15,971 nucleotides of DNA, taken from SAR324 cluster bacterium (GTDB lineage Bacteria; SAR324; NAC60-12). Where the stretch lies: positions 1-15,971 of the forward strand of contig JAKUUF010000025.1 of assembly GCA_022448705.1 (NCBI GenBank). Direction: 5' to 3'. Positions 1 through 8,637 of this stretch are shown one piece after another (within the stretch, counting starts at the first letter, position 1; every line of letters begins with the position of its first letter). The notes under the pieces are model-generated. The model was not told where the DNA came from, searched no databases, and saw nothing but the letters and a program-made list of their open reading frames with translations. Made by a program: the position numbers and the translations under genes.

Positions 1-192
1 CGTTTGGCCATCACCGCGGATCACTCGACATGGAGTAAAGAGGGGATTCACATTGACGATCCCGTTCCGGTTTTACTTCATGGCCATGGAATTAAGTCTG
101 ACTCGGTGAAGGAATTCGATGAACATCAGGTTTTAAATGGAGAGCTTGGACGCTTCAGGATGTATCAGCTGTGGGATAAGTTCTTCACATGA
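1..192 (+). CDS. apgM: 2,3-bisphosphoglycerate-independent phosphoglycerate mutase, archaeal (ApgM) type, C-terminal fragment
   Basis: Only the last 63 codons are present; the gene begins upstream of the window and reads in frame from base 1 to TGA at 190-192. The fragment contains an ADHST motif, whose Asp-His pair would bind catalytic metal in the alkaline-phosphatase superfamily, followed by DDPVPVLLHG and an ELGRF segment. That order (DHST, DPVPV, then a G-x-LGR ending) is typical of the C-terminus of ApgM-type cofactor-independent mutases, which interconvert 3- and 2-phosphoglycerate in the cytosol. A second glycolytic gene, pgk, lies at 7329-8534 on the other strand, so the two are not one operon. 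The superfamily is fairly sure; ApgM rather than another member is inferred from this short tail. Confidence 0.75.
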   Translation, partial: RLAITADHSTWSKEGIHIDDPVPVLLHGHGIKSDSVKEFDEHQVLNGELGRFRMYQLWDKFFT

Positions 193-226
193 GAAAGTGG
201 CAATTTATTTATAACTTATTACAACC

Positions 227-261
227 TTTTAGCCTCCCCTTTTTCTGACCAAAGGCTAAAA
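227..261 (+). terminator. Inverted repeat after apgM, possible terminator
   Basis: TTTTAGCCT at 227-235 is an exact reverse complement of AGGCTAAAA at 253-261, with a 17-base loop that contains a CCCCTTTTT run. It lies 35 bases after the apgM stop and 117 bases before the next start, where a terminator would be expected. The stem is AT-rich and no T-tract follows it, so it could instead be a leader hairpin of the downstream carboxylase gene. I saw nothing else convincing in the 185-base gap 193-377, and no clear -35/-10 pair. Confidence 0.35.
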
Positions 262-377
262 TCTGTGACTGAAAATTATTATTAAACAATTTGGTCACTG
301 ACTGTTCAGTTACCCTCAAAGGAATGCCAAAAAAATTCCCCTCTCAGCATTAATGTACTGAAAATCATTCTTGAATC

Positions 378-3155
378 ATGAGTGTTATTAAGTTCAATTC
401 AAACAGTTCCTGGCAATCAGCATTCACTTTCGATCATGTGAATTGCCTCATTATCTGCAGGGGGCCTATTCGCATGGAAACAATGAAAGTCCTTAAGGAA
501 CTGGGAGCAAACTTTGGTATTCTGCTGTCAGAAAAAGACAGCATTGTTTATCCCCAAACTTTGGCCCCCGAATTACGTGCAATCAGCAATAGAAGAGAAC
601 AAGTGCATCATGTGCCGGATTACATAGGTGCAACTAAGGAGGAAAGACTTAAACGTATCGAGCAGATAATCAATATTTGCAAAAAACACAGCTACACTCA
701 TTTATTCGCCGGTTATGGATTTATGGCAGAAGATGCCGAGTTCGTGAAGCTAGTTGAGAATGAAGGTATTTCTTTTGTTGGGCCAAATTCCAGGGTGATA
801 CAGCAGGCAGGCTCAAAAGATGAAGCAAAACAGCTTGCCAGATCACTGAACGTTTCCGTTACCCCTGGTGAAGACCGGATTGCAGCACTTACGTTATTAA
901 AAACTGCAGGAGGTTCTCCCGGAGAATATTTCCGTAAGCAAATCAAAAAACATGACTTGATAGTAGATGAAAACTGGGAAGCCTTAGAACCGCTCGATCA
1001 GGCCGAGATCATTTTACAGGCATCTTATGCGAAGCATGTGGATTTATTCCCAATTTCTGCTTTACAAGAAGAAACATTGAACACTGTTGAATCATTGTGG
1101 CAGAAATTTCCAGGGAAGCGCATCCGTTTCAAACACGTCAGCGGCGGCGGCGGAAAAGGTCAGCGGGTTGTATCATCAATTGATGAAGTCGCAGATGCAG
1201 TGATGTCTGTTTTGATAGAATCCAAAGCTGTCGGCGTGGGTGACAACAAGAATTTTTTGATTGAATTGAACTTTGAAAACACTCGACACAATGAAATTCA
1301 GTTAATAGGTAATGGAGAATGGTGTATCGAGCTTGGAGGACGTGACTGTTCACTGCAGATGCATGAACAAAAACTGCTCGAGGTTTCACTGACAGAGGAA
1401 ATGCTGGAAGCAGCAGCCGTTGAATATGAATCTGCAGGGAAACAAAAGCAGGCAAAAGTGATGCATACAGATCTAAATATTTTACGTTCAATGTGCAAAC
1501 AGGCTGAAGAATTTGGAAAGGCACTAAAGCTTGATTCTGTTTCAACTTTTGAATGCATTGTCGAAGGTTCTGAACATTATTTCATGGAGGTAAACACCCG
1601 AATCCAGGTAGAGCATCGAGTAACTGAAATGGTTTACCAGCTGGAGTTTTCCAACCCTGACAATCCTGAAGACAAATTCACAGTTGACTCATTGGTTGCG
1701 TCGATGCTGCTGCTAAACTGTTACGGCAAGCAGCTTTCCTGCCCGCAAAGACTACCACGCTTTATGTCCGGGATTGAAGCTCGTCTGAATGCCACGAATC
1801 CGGCACTTAAACCCCATGCTGGCGGAATCGTAAGGTCCTGGACTGTACCTGATGATAACGAACAACGTGATGACCAGGGTATAGGGATCACCAATCCTGA
1901 TACAGGCATGCTGCAGCCATACAACCTGGCAGGGGCGTATGATTCCAATGTTGCTCTTTCCATCACAAATGGTGATTCACGAAGACAAAGTTTTGAAAAA
2001 CTCGCAGAGGTATTACGATGCATGGAATTTAGAGGCCTGGACCTGCACCTTAATGTTGACTTTCAATACGGTTTACTTCACTGGATGCTTGGTAATGATC
2101 CAATGCTAAAACCAAATACACGTTTTGTTTCATCTTATCTGGCGCTTGCAGGAAAACTGAAAAGATTATGTGACCAAATAAACCTGGACGTAGCCTGGAA
2201 TATTCATCGTGAAAATATCCAATCTGATTTTGGTGCCGGAGGACTGCAGATTTGCGACCAAAAATTAACACTGCTTTTGCGTCCGTTGAAAATGCTGTTT
2301 GAAAGGCCCCATTTACTTATGGGGTGGCTTGCTTTGCTTAAGGCAAAGACTAAGGAATCGAGGCTTTCAAACAAACTTAACCCCGTTAATATATTGATTG
2401 ATCTCTATAATTATCTGCGACTTGAGCAACATTCAGGTGTTCCACCAAGTGAGCAGATTTGGAGCAATGATCAAACATTGCTGGATTCTGCATCCTATTT
2501 TTATAAAGATTTAGAATCTCAACTTAGTAAAAAAATTGAGGGATGGGCAAAGCTGGTAAAAATTCTTAGTGAGAACAAATCTTCAATGCCACCAAATTAT
2601 GTGAAAGATAATAAATTGTGGGAAAGCATCATCAGCGCACATAAAGGTCACCAAATGTCTTTGGAACTGTTGCAGCTTCCAGTGATACTTGGAGAAGAAG
2701 CCGGCTATTATGAACTTAAAGTAAACAATTCACTGGAGATAGAAGTGCCGCAAGAGTTTTATGAACCAGGTAATATTGATGAATTAATCGCAGGACTTGA
2801 TCCGGCTCCACCAGCTAGAAAAAATGAAATTTTGGCATGGACTGGGGGCACATTTTATTCTCGTGAAACTCCTGAAGCAGAAGAATATGTACTGGAAGGA
2901 CAGCATGTGGAGAAAGGAGATGTCATTGGTTTACTTGAAGTAATGAAAATGTTCAACCAGATTCGTGCAGAATTTTCAGGAACCATAAGAAAAATTTGTG
3001 TTTCAGCAGGTTCGGGAATCATTGTTTCCCGTGGTCAGCAGCTATTTGAAATTGATCCGGATGAGCCTTCAGTATCTGAAACTGAAGAGGAAAAATTCAT
3101 AAGGCAACAGGAATATACCGTTATGATAATGAAGAGAATTGTACCTCTGAGCTGA
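378..3155 (+). CDS. Biotin carboxylase-BCCP fusion protein (acyl-CoA carboxylase alpha-type subunit), 925 aa
   Basis: This protein should carboxylate its own biotin using ATP and bicarbonate, for transfer to an acyl-CoA by a separate carboxyltransferase subunit not encoded in this window. Domains in order: biotin carboxylase N domain (about 20-160); ATP-grasp with glycine loop GGGGKG (256-261), H304 in RHNEIQL, K332 in HEQK, and the catalytic block EVNTRIQVEH (404-413); biotin carboxylase C domain with GIEARLNA (R469 matching the catalytic Arg); a long helical linker (about 600-800); and a biotinyl domain with EVMKM, the biotin-accepting lysine being K857. The 925 aa exceed typical PCC/MCC alpha subunits (about 650-700 aa). 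About 88 residues separate G164 from K252 just before the glycine loop, against about 25 in E. coli AccC. The usual RRHQK reads MHEQK. No strong Shine-Dalgarno precedes the ATG. tgt starts 8 bases after the stop, suggesting cotranscription. The substrate is unknown. Confidence 0.85.
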   Translation: MSVIKFNSNSSWQSAFTFDHVNCLIICRGPIRMETMKVLKELGANFGILLSEKDSIVYPQTLAPELRAISNRREQVHHVPDYIGATKEERLKRIEQIINICKKHSYTHLFAGYGFMAEDAEFVKLVENEGISFVGPNSRVIQQAGSKDEAKQLARSLNVSVTPGEDRIAALTLLKTAGGSPGEYFRKQIKKHDLIVDENWEALEPLDQAEIILQASYAKHVDLFPISALQEETLNTVESLWQKFPGKRIRFKHVSGGGGKGQRVVSSIDEVADAVMSVLIESKAVGVGDNKNFLIELNFENTRHNEIQLIGNGEWCIELGGRDCSLQMHEQKLLEVSLTEEMLEAAAVEYESAGKQKQAKVMHTDLNILRSMCKQAEEFGKALKLDSVSTFECIVEGSEHYFMEVNTRIQVEHRVTEMVYQLEFSNPDNPEDKFTVDSLVASMLLLNCYGKQLSCPQRLPRFMSGIEARLNATNPALKPHAGGIVRSWTVPDDNEQRDDQGIGITNPDTGMLQPYNLAGAYDSNVALSITNGDSRRQSFEKLAEVLRCMEFRGLDLHLNVDFQYGLLHWMLGNDPMLKPNTRFVSSYLALAGKLKRLCDQINLDVAWNIHRENIQSDFGAGGLQICDQKLTLLLRPLKMLFERPHLLMGWLALLKAKTKESRLSNKLNPVNILIDLYNYLRLEQHSGVPPSEQIWSNDQTLLDSASYFYKDLESQLSKKIEGWAKLVKILSENKSSMPPNYVKDNKLWESIISAHKGHQMSLELLQLPVILGEEAGYYELKVNNSLEIEVPQEFYEPGNIDELIAGLDPAPPARKNEILAWTGGTFYSRETPEAEEYVLEGQHVEKGDVIGLLEVMKMFNQIRAEFSGTIRKICVSAGSGIIVSRGQQLFEIDPDEPSVSETEEEKFIRQQEYTVMIMKRIVPLS

Positions 3156-3163
3156 AATGTTTC

Positions 3164-4282
3164 ATGATTCAGTTTGAAATTGAGGCCCGAAACAATAATT
3201 CCCGTGCGGGAGTATTACACACTCCAGACGGATCAATCCACACACCTGTTTTTATGCCTGTAGGCACGCTTGCAACAGTAAAGGGCATGACGACAGAAGA
3301 AATTAAGGAACTGGGCGCGGAAATAATTTTGGGGAATACTTACCATTTGCACCTTCGTCCAGGTGATTCAGTAATTAGAAAGATGGGTGGTCTGCAAAAG
3401 TTCATGAACTGGGACAGACCTATTTTGACTGACAGTGGTGGATTCCAGATTTTTTCACTGGCAAAACTGCTCAATCTTAATGAAGAAGGTGTGATAATTC
3501 GCAGCCATATTGATGGATCAAAAATAAAACTAACTCCTGAAATTTCAATTGCTATTCAGCAAAATCTTGGATCCACAATCATGATGTGCCTAGATGAATG
3601 CCTAGAGCTGCCTGCATCTCGCCAGGAGGTGGAACGCTCTGCTGGCTTAACCGCAAAATGGGCAAGGCGTAGCAAAGAAGCCAGCCTGAATGAATCTGAT
3701 GTGTTTAAAGAACAGGCTCTTTTTGGCATCATACAGGGAGGTCATGAGCTTGACCTGCGTGAACAATCCATGCATCAAATTGTTGAGATAGGTTTTGACG
3801 GCTATGCTGTTGGCGGTTTGAGTGTAGGTGAAGCAAAGGAAGAAATGTATAATGTAGCCCATCATATCACACCAAAAATGCCTGCTGAAAAACCCCGTTA
3901 CCTTATGGGCGTTGGAGATCCTGCAGATCTGCTGGAAGGAATTGAAGCAGGAATAGATATGTTTGACTGCGTAATGCCCACCCGAAATGCACGCAATGGA
4001 ATGCTGTTCACTTCTCATGGAAAAATCAGCATCAAGCAAAGTCGATTCAGGCAGGACCCCGAACCTCTTGATGCTGAATGCGAATGCCCCACTTGTAAAA
4101 ACTATTCCCGCGCTTATCTGCAGCATCTTTACAAATCAGGTGAAATACTGGGAGTACGCCTGAATACTTACCACAATCTCTTCTTCTTTATCTCCTTAGT
4201 AAAACAGGCAAGAAAAGCTATAATTGAAAAACGCTACCTAAAGTTTAAAAAAGAATTTCTGAAAAAATTTAACAGTCAGTAA
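3164..4282 (+). CDS. tgt: Queuine/preQ1 tRNA-guanine ribosyltransferase
   Basis: Tgt exchanges guanine 34 for preQ1 in the anticodon of GUN tRNAs, a step in queuosine synthesis. The 372-aa length is normal. Key residues are visible: the substrate-binding Asp in TDSGGFQIFSL (D90), the nucleophile region FDCVMPTRNARNG (D268), and the zinc site CxCxxC (C306, C308, C311) with H337 in NTYHN. The ATG at 3164 lies 8 bases after the biotin carboxylase stop and has no clear Shine-Dalgarno, so translational coupling is plausible. The common partners queA and yajC are not adjacent. The SRAP gene follows after 15 bases on the same strand. Identification is very secure. Confidence 0.97.
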   Translation: MIQFEIEARNNNSRAGVLHTPDGSIHTPVFMPVGTLATVKGMTTEEIKELGAEIILGNTYHLHLRPGDSVIRKMGGLQKFMNWDRPILTDSGGFQIFSLAKLLNLNEEGVIIRSHIDGSKIKLTPEISIAIQQNLGSTIMMCLDECLELPASRQEVERSAGLTAKWARRSKEASLNESDVFKEQALFGIIQGGHELDLREQSMHQIVEIGFDGYAVGGLSVGEAKEEMYNVAHHITPKMPAEKPRYLMGVGDPADLLEGIEAGIDMFDCVMPTRNARNGMLFTSHGKISIKQSRFRQDPEPLDAECECPTCKNYSRAYLQHLYKSGEILGVRLNTYHNLFFFISLVKQARKAIIEKRYLKFKKEFLKKFNSQ

Positions 4283-4297
4283 AAAAAGAGATTTTCT

Positions 4298-4960
4298 ATG
4301 TGCGGCCGTTTTGCAATGACAGAAAGTGAAGAAAAAGTAATGAATGACTTCCAGATTCAGCATTCGGAAGTATTGCTGGAACCACGTTACAATATCAGTC
4401 CTTCTCAGGACATTCCTGTTATTGTCCAACAGGACGGTATGCGCAGACTTGAAACTCGGCAGTGGGGGCTGATCCCCTTTTGGGCTAAAACCCCAAAGCC
4501 CATGATCAACGCGCGGGCAGAGACTGCCTCAGAAAAACCTGCTTTCAGACAGGCTTTTAGAAAAAGAAGATGTTTGATCCCTGCTTCCGGATTTTTTGAA
4601 TGGGCTAAAGAGGATGGGAAAAAACAACCGTATTTCATCTGTTTGCAAGACAAAAGCCCGATGGCATTTGCCGGTTTATGGGAGGAATGGTCCGCTCCAG
4701 ATGGAAAGATCGTTAAAACTTGCGCTATCTTGACAGTTGAAGCTAATTCCTTTTTGCAGTTCATTCATCATCGGATGCCTGTAATTTTAACACCGGCAAA
4801 CGGAATGAATTGGCTGGATCTAACCGGAACAGAAGTTTCACCACAAAATCTCCTTATGCCATTCGATTCTGAACATATGGAAGCATGGAGAGTTACCAGG
4901 AAAGTTAACGTCCCGTCTTTTGATAATCCTGATTGCATTGAAAAGCTGGATGAGTCTTAA
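4298..4960 (+). CDS. SOS response-associated peptidase (SRAP) family protein, YedK/HMCES-like
   Basis: SRAP proteins crosslink to abasic sites in single-stranded DNA through the N-terminal cysteine exposed after Met removal, protecting the lesion. The 220-aa protein begins MCGRF, giving the catalytic Cys2. It also keeps the family motifs NARAET (N71), ASGFFEW (E101) and HHRMP (H158), matching the known active-site Cys-Asn-Glu-His set. The AAGAGA at 4285-4290, 7 bases before the ATG, is a plausible ribosome-binding site. It sits 15 bases behind tgt and probably ends that transcript, since the next gene converges. I saw no LexA-type operator in front of it, so SOS control is not shown here. The role is inferred from the family. 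Confidence 0.93.
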   Translation: MCGRFAMTESEEKVMNDFQIQHSEVLLEPRYNISPSQDIPVIVQQDGMRRLETRQWGLIPFWAKTPKPMINARAETASEKPAFRQAFRKRRCLIPASGFFEWAKEDGKKQPYFICLQDKSPMAFAGLWEEWSAPDGKIVKTCAILTVEANSFLQFIHHRMPVILTPANGMNWLDLTGTEVSPQNLLMPFDSEHMEAWRVTRKVNVPSFDNPDCIEKLDES

Positions 4961-4983
4961 CCTGAATTATGAAATCTTTGCCA

Positions 4984-5000
4984 TTTGCCCTGCCGGCAAA
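4984..5000. terminator. Small hairpin between convergent genes, possible bidirectional terminator
   Basis: TTTGCC (4984-4989) and GGCAAA (4995-5000) form a 6-bp stem around a 5-base loop in the 46-base gap between the convergent SRAP and DUF2254-like genes. The position suits a shared terminator. The stem is short and neither side has a proper T-tract, so support is moderate at best. Confidence 0.35.
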
Positions 5001-5006
5001 CTAAGA

Positions 5007-7283
5007 TTAAAGCTCTTCCACAATTTTGATATAGTCTGAATGGGCAATACGGAGCAGGCCGTTTGTTCCAAGACCTTGAGGTGCTGCCTGAAACTGATAA
5101 ATCTTTTTTTGTCGTAAAGGACGGAATCTCACGGTTAATGAGGAAAATTTGTCAACCTCTGCAGTTTCTGCGGAATCAGCCATTTTGACAAATAAATAAT
5201 TGGGTGTATTTGACTGGACAACAGCTTGAAATTCTGATTGTTCTTCTTGCCCTGAAATATTTCCATTTATCTGCAATTTGGTACCAACCGCAATCTGACG
5301 GCTGTTCGATACCACAAGTAACGGATTCTCTGAGTTGAAATTCAGCTTATCCCGCAGCGAAATCAATGCTTCCAGACGTGTCCCGTCAATATTTTCCAGC
5401 TCACTGAGAATTAACTCAAAATTTTCAGCATTCAAACTGATCTGCGCAACTTCATTTTCTTTAGTCATACGTGACATTTCCCAGAGCAAATCCATTTCTG
5501 TATCAGTCAGCTGATACTTTTTGGTTGTTTGAATTCTCAACTGAGACTCAACCAATTCATAAAGAAGCTTTTTAAAACCATCTATTTGATCCTTATAAGG
5601 TGTGAAGAAAATATTAACGTTACCGCGGTCCGTGTCCTCCCAGAAGGTAGGACCAGCAAATCTCATTAGTCCTTCGGTCATTCCCAGAACACGATAGAAA
5701 GTAGATTCCCCAAGGTAATCCAGGTCATCAAGAATATCCTTAGCTATCATTTCAACGAAGTCATCTACACCTTCATTCAGATAGAATAGCGCAAGTCCGT
5801 ACTGGATATTACGGACAACGTTGTTGATCTGGATTCCCTGATCCAGGTCTTCTTTGTTGAAGTCAGGCGGATTGTCAACCTGCAGGATTTCATTTAGCAG
5901 GGCTTTTTGGATTTCCTTGTCCCATTTGTCATGATGGATTAATTCCAATAGTTTCTTCATTTCAAAAGCAATAACAGCCACATCGAAATATACTGACGGA
6001 ACTTTTGGAAATGCTTTAGCAATTTCTACCCCGTAAAAACGAAGGTAACCGAAACTTTTCTTCACTTGATCGACTTTTTTATGCTCAACCAGATGTGTAA
6101 TGAACTGTCCGTAGAAGAAACTTAGGTTGTAAATATTTCGGGCTTCATTACTCCCTATGGCATGCTTGAATGCCATCCTGAAAAAGGTGTTGAAACGGAT
6201 GATCACAAGTTCAATCAGGTTTTCATCTCCGCTCTCGATGGCTTTTAAGCCAATTTTTACCAGTTCGCCAGTAACCATGGAAGATAGATCAAATTCCCCT
6301 TCTTCCATCAATTTGATGTAATTATTGTTCAGCAGACGAAAGCATTTTAACTCATATAAACTTTGGTTACGTTCCATTTCTTCAAATTGCCCCACCATAG
6401 TTTTGAAAGAAATATCGGTACGTACTTTTGGAGAAACTTTAAAGAAATCACTATGTATGTCAGGTTTTAAATGGATGTAGTTTTGTATGGTACGACTCAT
6501 ATCAGAAATGATATCCGCCTTCACTTCCTTAAAATCTATGAACTCAAGGATATCGTCCAGTTGGTTCAGTGATTCGAACATGCTGTACTGCTGCTGTTCA
6601 ACAACTTCAGGAATATGAGCCAGAGAATGACTTCGTGTTGAAGTGAGGGACCTGATCTTGTTCATATTTTCTTTGTATATACGGTCAATGATATTGGTAG
6701 GCTTAGTGTAGCGAAGGATATAGAAAACATATGGAAAGGCAATGATTGAGCAAATTGTCAAAAGAACGTGAGTGTTGAATATTCTGCTTGGTTCACGAAC
6801 CAGACCGATTTCGCCATATATTTTAATGATTAATGCATGCCCACCGGAAATAATCAGGAACCAGATATAAAGCAAACTTCTGATATCTTTCATGTAGAAA
6901 TCGATCAGCTTCGGTATGCTTTGGGAGGCGATGGAAATCACCAGAATAAGAGTACCCAATACCATACCCAGCAACGCTTGCCAGACTTCAGGAGCAAATC
7001 CAATATCGAGTTCAGCAAACCCCCCCGGCTGCACACCCGACAATGTCTCCACCAGCCTAACGTAAGGTTCAAACAGTAAGTAGCTAAACAGGGTGTCGCA
7101 GACTGCAACAACCAGCAGAATGAAGATAAATGCAGCTATAGAACGCCGAGCATCAGCATAAGCAATCAGGCGGTGTATGAAAAAACTTATAGAGACGCTC
7201 CTGGTTTCCTCATCCTGAACTTCATTCTTACTCACTTGCTGAGAGTCGGAAGTTTCATTTTCCAGTTGAACTGCTTTGTTCAT
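5007..7283 (-). CDS. DUF2254-like inner-membrane protein with C-terminal PilZN-like domain
   Basis: This 758-aa protein has a charged, Gln/Glu-rich cytoplasmic start and four hydrophobic segments (about 49-71, 101-120, 136-156, 170-191). A polar, largely helical region follows (about 200-640), then a beta-rich tail (about 664-758). The spacing of the membrane segments and the SQSIPKLIDFYMKD stretch after segment 2 resemble the SSQFSPR...F..D pattern of DUF2254 membrane proteins, though the match is loose. The tail (VGTKLQING ... FQAVVQS ... LFVKM ... LTVRFRP ... YQFQAAP ... LLRIAHSDYIKIVEEL) has the pattern of the YcgR/PilZN domain that precedes PilZ in c-di-GMP effectors. Here the chain ends where PilZ with its RxxxR motif would begin. 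The start has no clear Shine-Dalgarno. It lies 45 bases after pgk on the same strand. Function unknown; a membrane-associated regulatory role is inferred. Confidence 0.6.
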   Translation of the reverse strand: MNKAVQLENETSDSQQVSKNEVQDEETRSVSISFFIHRLIAYADARRSIAAFIFILLVVAVCDTLFSYLLFEPYVRLVETLSGVQPGGFAELDIGFAPEVWQALLGMVLGTLILVISIASQSIPKLIDFYMKDIRSLLYIWFLIISGGHALIIKIYGEIGLVREPSRIFNTHVLLTICSIIAFPYVFYILRYTKPTNIIDRIYKENMNKIRSLTSTRSHSLAHIPEVVEQQQYSMFESLNQLDDILEFIDFKEVKADIISDMSRTIQNYIHLKPDIHSDFFKVSPKVRTDISFKTMVGQFEEMERNQSLYELKCFRLLNNNYIKLMEEGEFDLSSMVTGELVKIGLKAIESGDENLIELVIIRFNTFFRMAFKHAIGSNEARNIYNLSFFYGQFITHLVEHKKVDQVKKSFGYLRFYGVEIAKAFPKVPSVYFDVAVIAFEMKKLLELIHHDKWDKEIQKALLNEILQVDNPPDFNKEDLDQGIQINNVVRNIQYGLALFYLNEGVDDFVEMIAKDILDDLDYLGESTFYRVLGMTEGLMRFAGPTFWEDTDRGNVNIFFTPYKDQIDGFKKLLYELVESQLRIQTTKKYQLTDTEMDLLWEMSRMTKENEVAQISLNAENFELILSELENIDGTRLEALISLRDKLNFNSENPLLVVSNSRQIAVGTKLQINGNISGQEEQSEFQAVVQSNTPNYLFVKMADSAETAEVDKFSSLTVRFRPLRQKKIYQFQAAPQGLGTNGLLRIAHSDYIKIVEEL

Positions 7284-7328
7284 AGTTTATTGAGTGTGCT
7301 GCTGTAAAATATAATTAAGCCAGACGAA

Positions 7329-8534
7329 TTATTTTGATTTACGAATTGCGCTCACTCCAGGAAGCTCTTTACCTTCCAGAAATTCAAGTGATGCGCCACC
7401 TCCTGTGGATACGTGGGTGATACGCTCACTCAATCCGGAATTTTGAATTGCCGCGGCAGAGTCTCCCCCGCCGATGATTGTCACGCTGCCACTGTCAGTG
7501 GCGTTGGCAAGACTCTCTGCAATCGCGTATGTACCTTTAGAAAATTTTTCCATCTCAAAAACACCCATTGGACCGTTCCACAAAACAGTCCCGGAACCAA
7601 GAATTGAGTGACTGAATATTTCAATACTTCTCGGTCCAACATCCAGGATCAGCCAGTCCTCCGGAGCACCTTCCTCTACGGAAATTATTCTGGTTGAGGC
7701 ATTATTATCAAATCGTTCTGCAATCACTGCATCAACTGGAAGCAAAAATTCGACTCCCTTCTGCTCTGCCTCTTGAATCAGGTTTGTTGCTAAATCCAAG
7801 GAGTTTTCTTCAAGCAATGAAGCACCTATTTCGTATCCTTGAGATTTTAAAAATGTGCAGGCCATCCCACCACCGATAATCAGGGTTTGAACCTTGTCCA
7901 GCAGTTTTTCGATAACTTTAATTTTATCCGAAACTTTAGCGCCACCAAGAATCGCGACAAAAGGCCTCACAGGCTCTGATACTGCTTCACCCAAAAACTG
8001 CAGTTCCCTGCGCATCAAATATCCTACTGCACTGTCCTTGATATAGGAAGCCACTCCGGTGGTTGATGCATGAGCTCGATGCGCTGTTCCGAACGCATCA
8101 TTTACATAAACGTCTCCATTTTCTGCCAATGCTTCACAAAACGAAGGATCATTTTTCGTTTCAGCTTTGTGAAAGCGCAAATTTTCCAACAGCACCACAT
8201 CTCCGTTCTGCATACCGTTTACCAGAGTTTTAACTTCTTCTCCAATACAATCCGGCGCTAGTGTCACAGGCTGACCTAATAATCTGGACAATTCCACCGC
8301 TGCCGGTTTTAAACTCATGCTCTCTACTCTCTCACCTCCTGGACGTCCAAGATGAGACATAAGAACAGCCTTACCTCCATTCTCAATGATATAATTCACT
8401 GTAGGCAATGCGGCCTTGATCCGCCCGTTATCTGTTATGTTTAGTTCATCATTCAGCGGTACATTAAAATCCACTCGTGTCAGCACACGCTGTCCTTCAA
8501 GATTCAGTTCTTCAATGAATTGATTCTTGTTCAT
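7329..8534 (-). CDS. pgk: Phosphoglycerate kinase
   Basis: Pgk transfers phosphate from 1,3-bisphosphoglycerate to ADP in the cytosol. From MNKNQF the protein is 401 aa, a normal bacterial length. Visible motifs are RVDFNVPL (D22, N24), SHLGRP (H61, R64), LLENLRF (R120), NDAFGTAHRAHAST (R153), GGAKVSDK (K200), WNGPMGVFE and IGGGDSAAA (about 354-362) for nucleotide binding, and STGGGASLEFL. The frame stays open for 61 more codons upstream to 8717, but that extension would overlap the acyl-CoA synthetase end and is not PGK-like. I therefore place the start at 8532-8534, 8-10 residues before the conserved core. No good Shine-Dalgarno precedes it. The 103 bases between synthetase and pgk show no clear promoter or terminator, so cotranscription is possible. 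Confidence 0.96.
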   Translation of the reverse strand: MNKNQFIEELNLEGQRVLTRVDFNVPLNDELNITDNGRIKAALPTVNYIIENGGKAVLMSHLGRPGGERVESMSLKPAAVELSRLLGQPVTLAPDCIGEEVKTLVNGMQNGDVVLLENLRFHKAETKNDPSFCEALAENGDVYVNDAFGTAHRAHASTTGVASYIKDSAVGYLMRRELQFLGEAVSEPVRPFVAILGGAKVSDKIKVIEKLLDKVQTLIIGGGMACTFLKSQGYEIGASLLEENSLDLATNLIQEAEQKGVEFLLPVDAVIAERFDNNASTRIISVEEGAPEDWLILDVGPRSIEIFSHSILGSGTVLWNGPMGVFEMEKFSKGTYAIAESLANATDSGSVTIIGGGDSAAAIQNSGLSERITHVSTGGGASLEFLEGKELPGVSAIRKSK

Positions 8535-8637
8535 TCGTATATGACCATCAACAAAACTGAATGGTTTGACTGCACAGTCCGAAGATACAACCTCGCTTGA
8601 ATATAGTAAGCCTGGCACCATATTTTTATTCTCAAGA

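Noticed and set aside
1138..1558. Long antisense frames within the biotin carboxylase gene
   Set aside because: They lie opposite the conserved ATP-grasp coding sequence and have low-complexity, Ser/Cys-rich translations typical of shadow frames.
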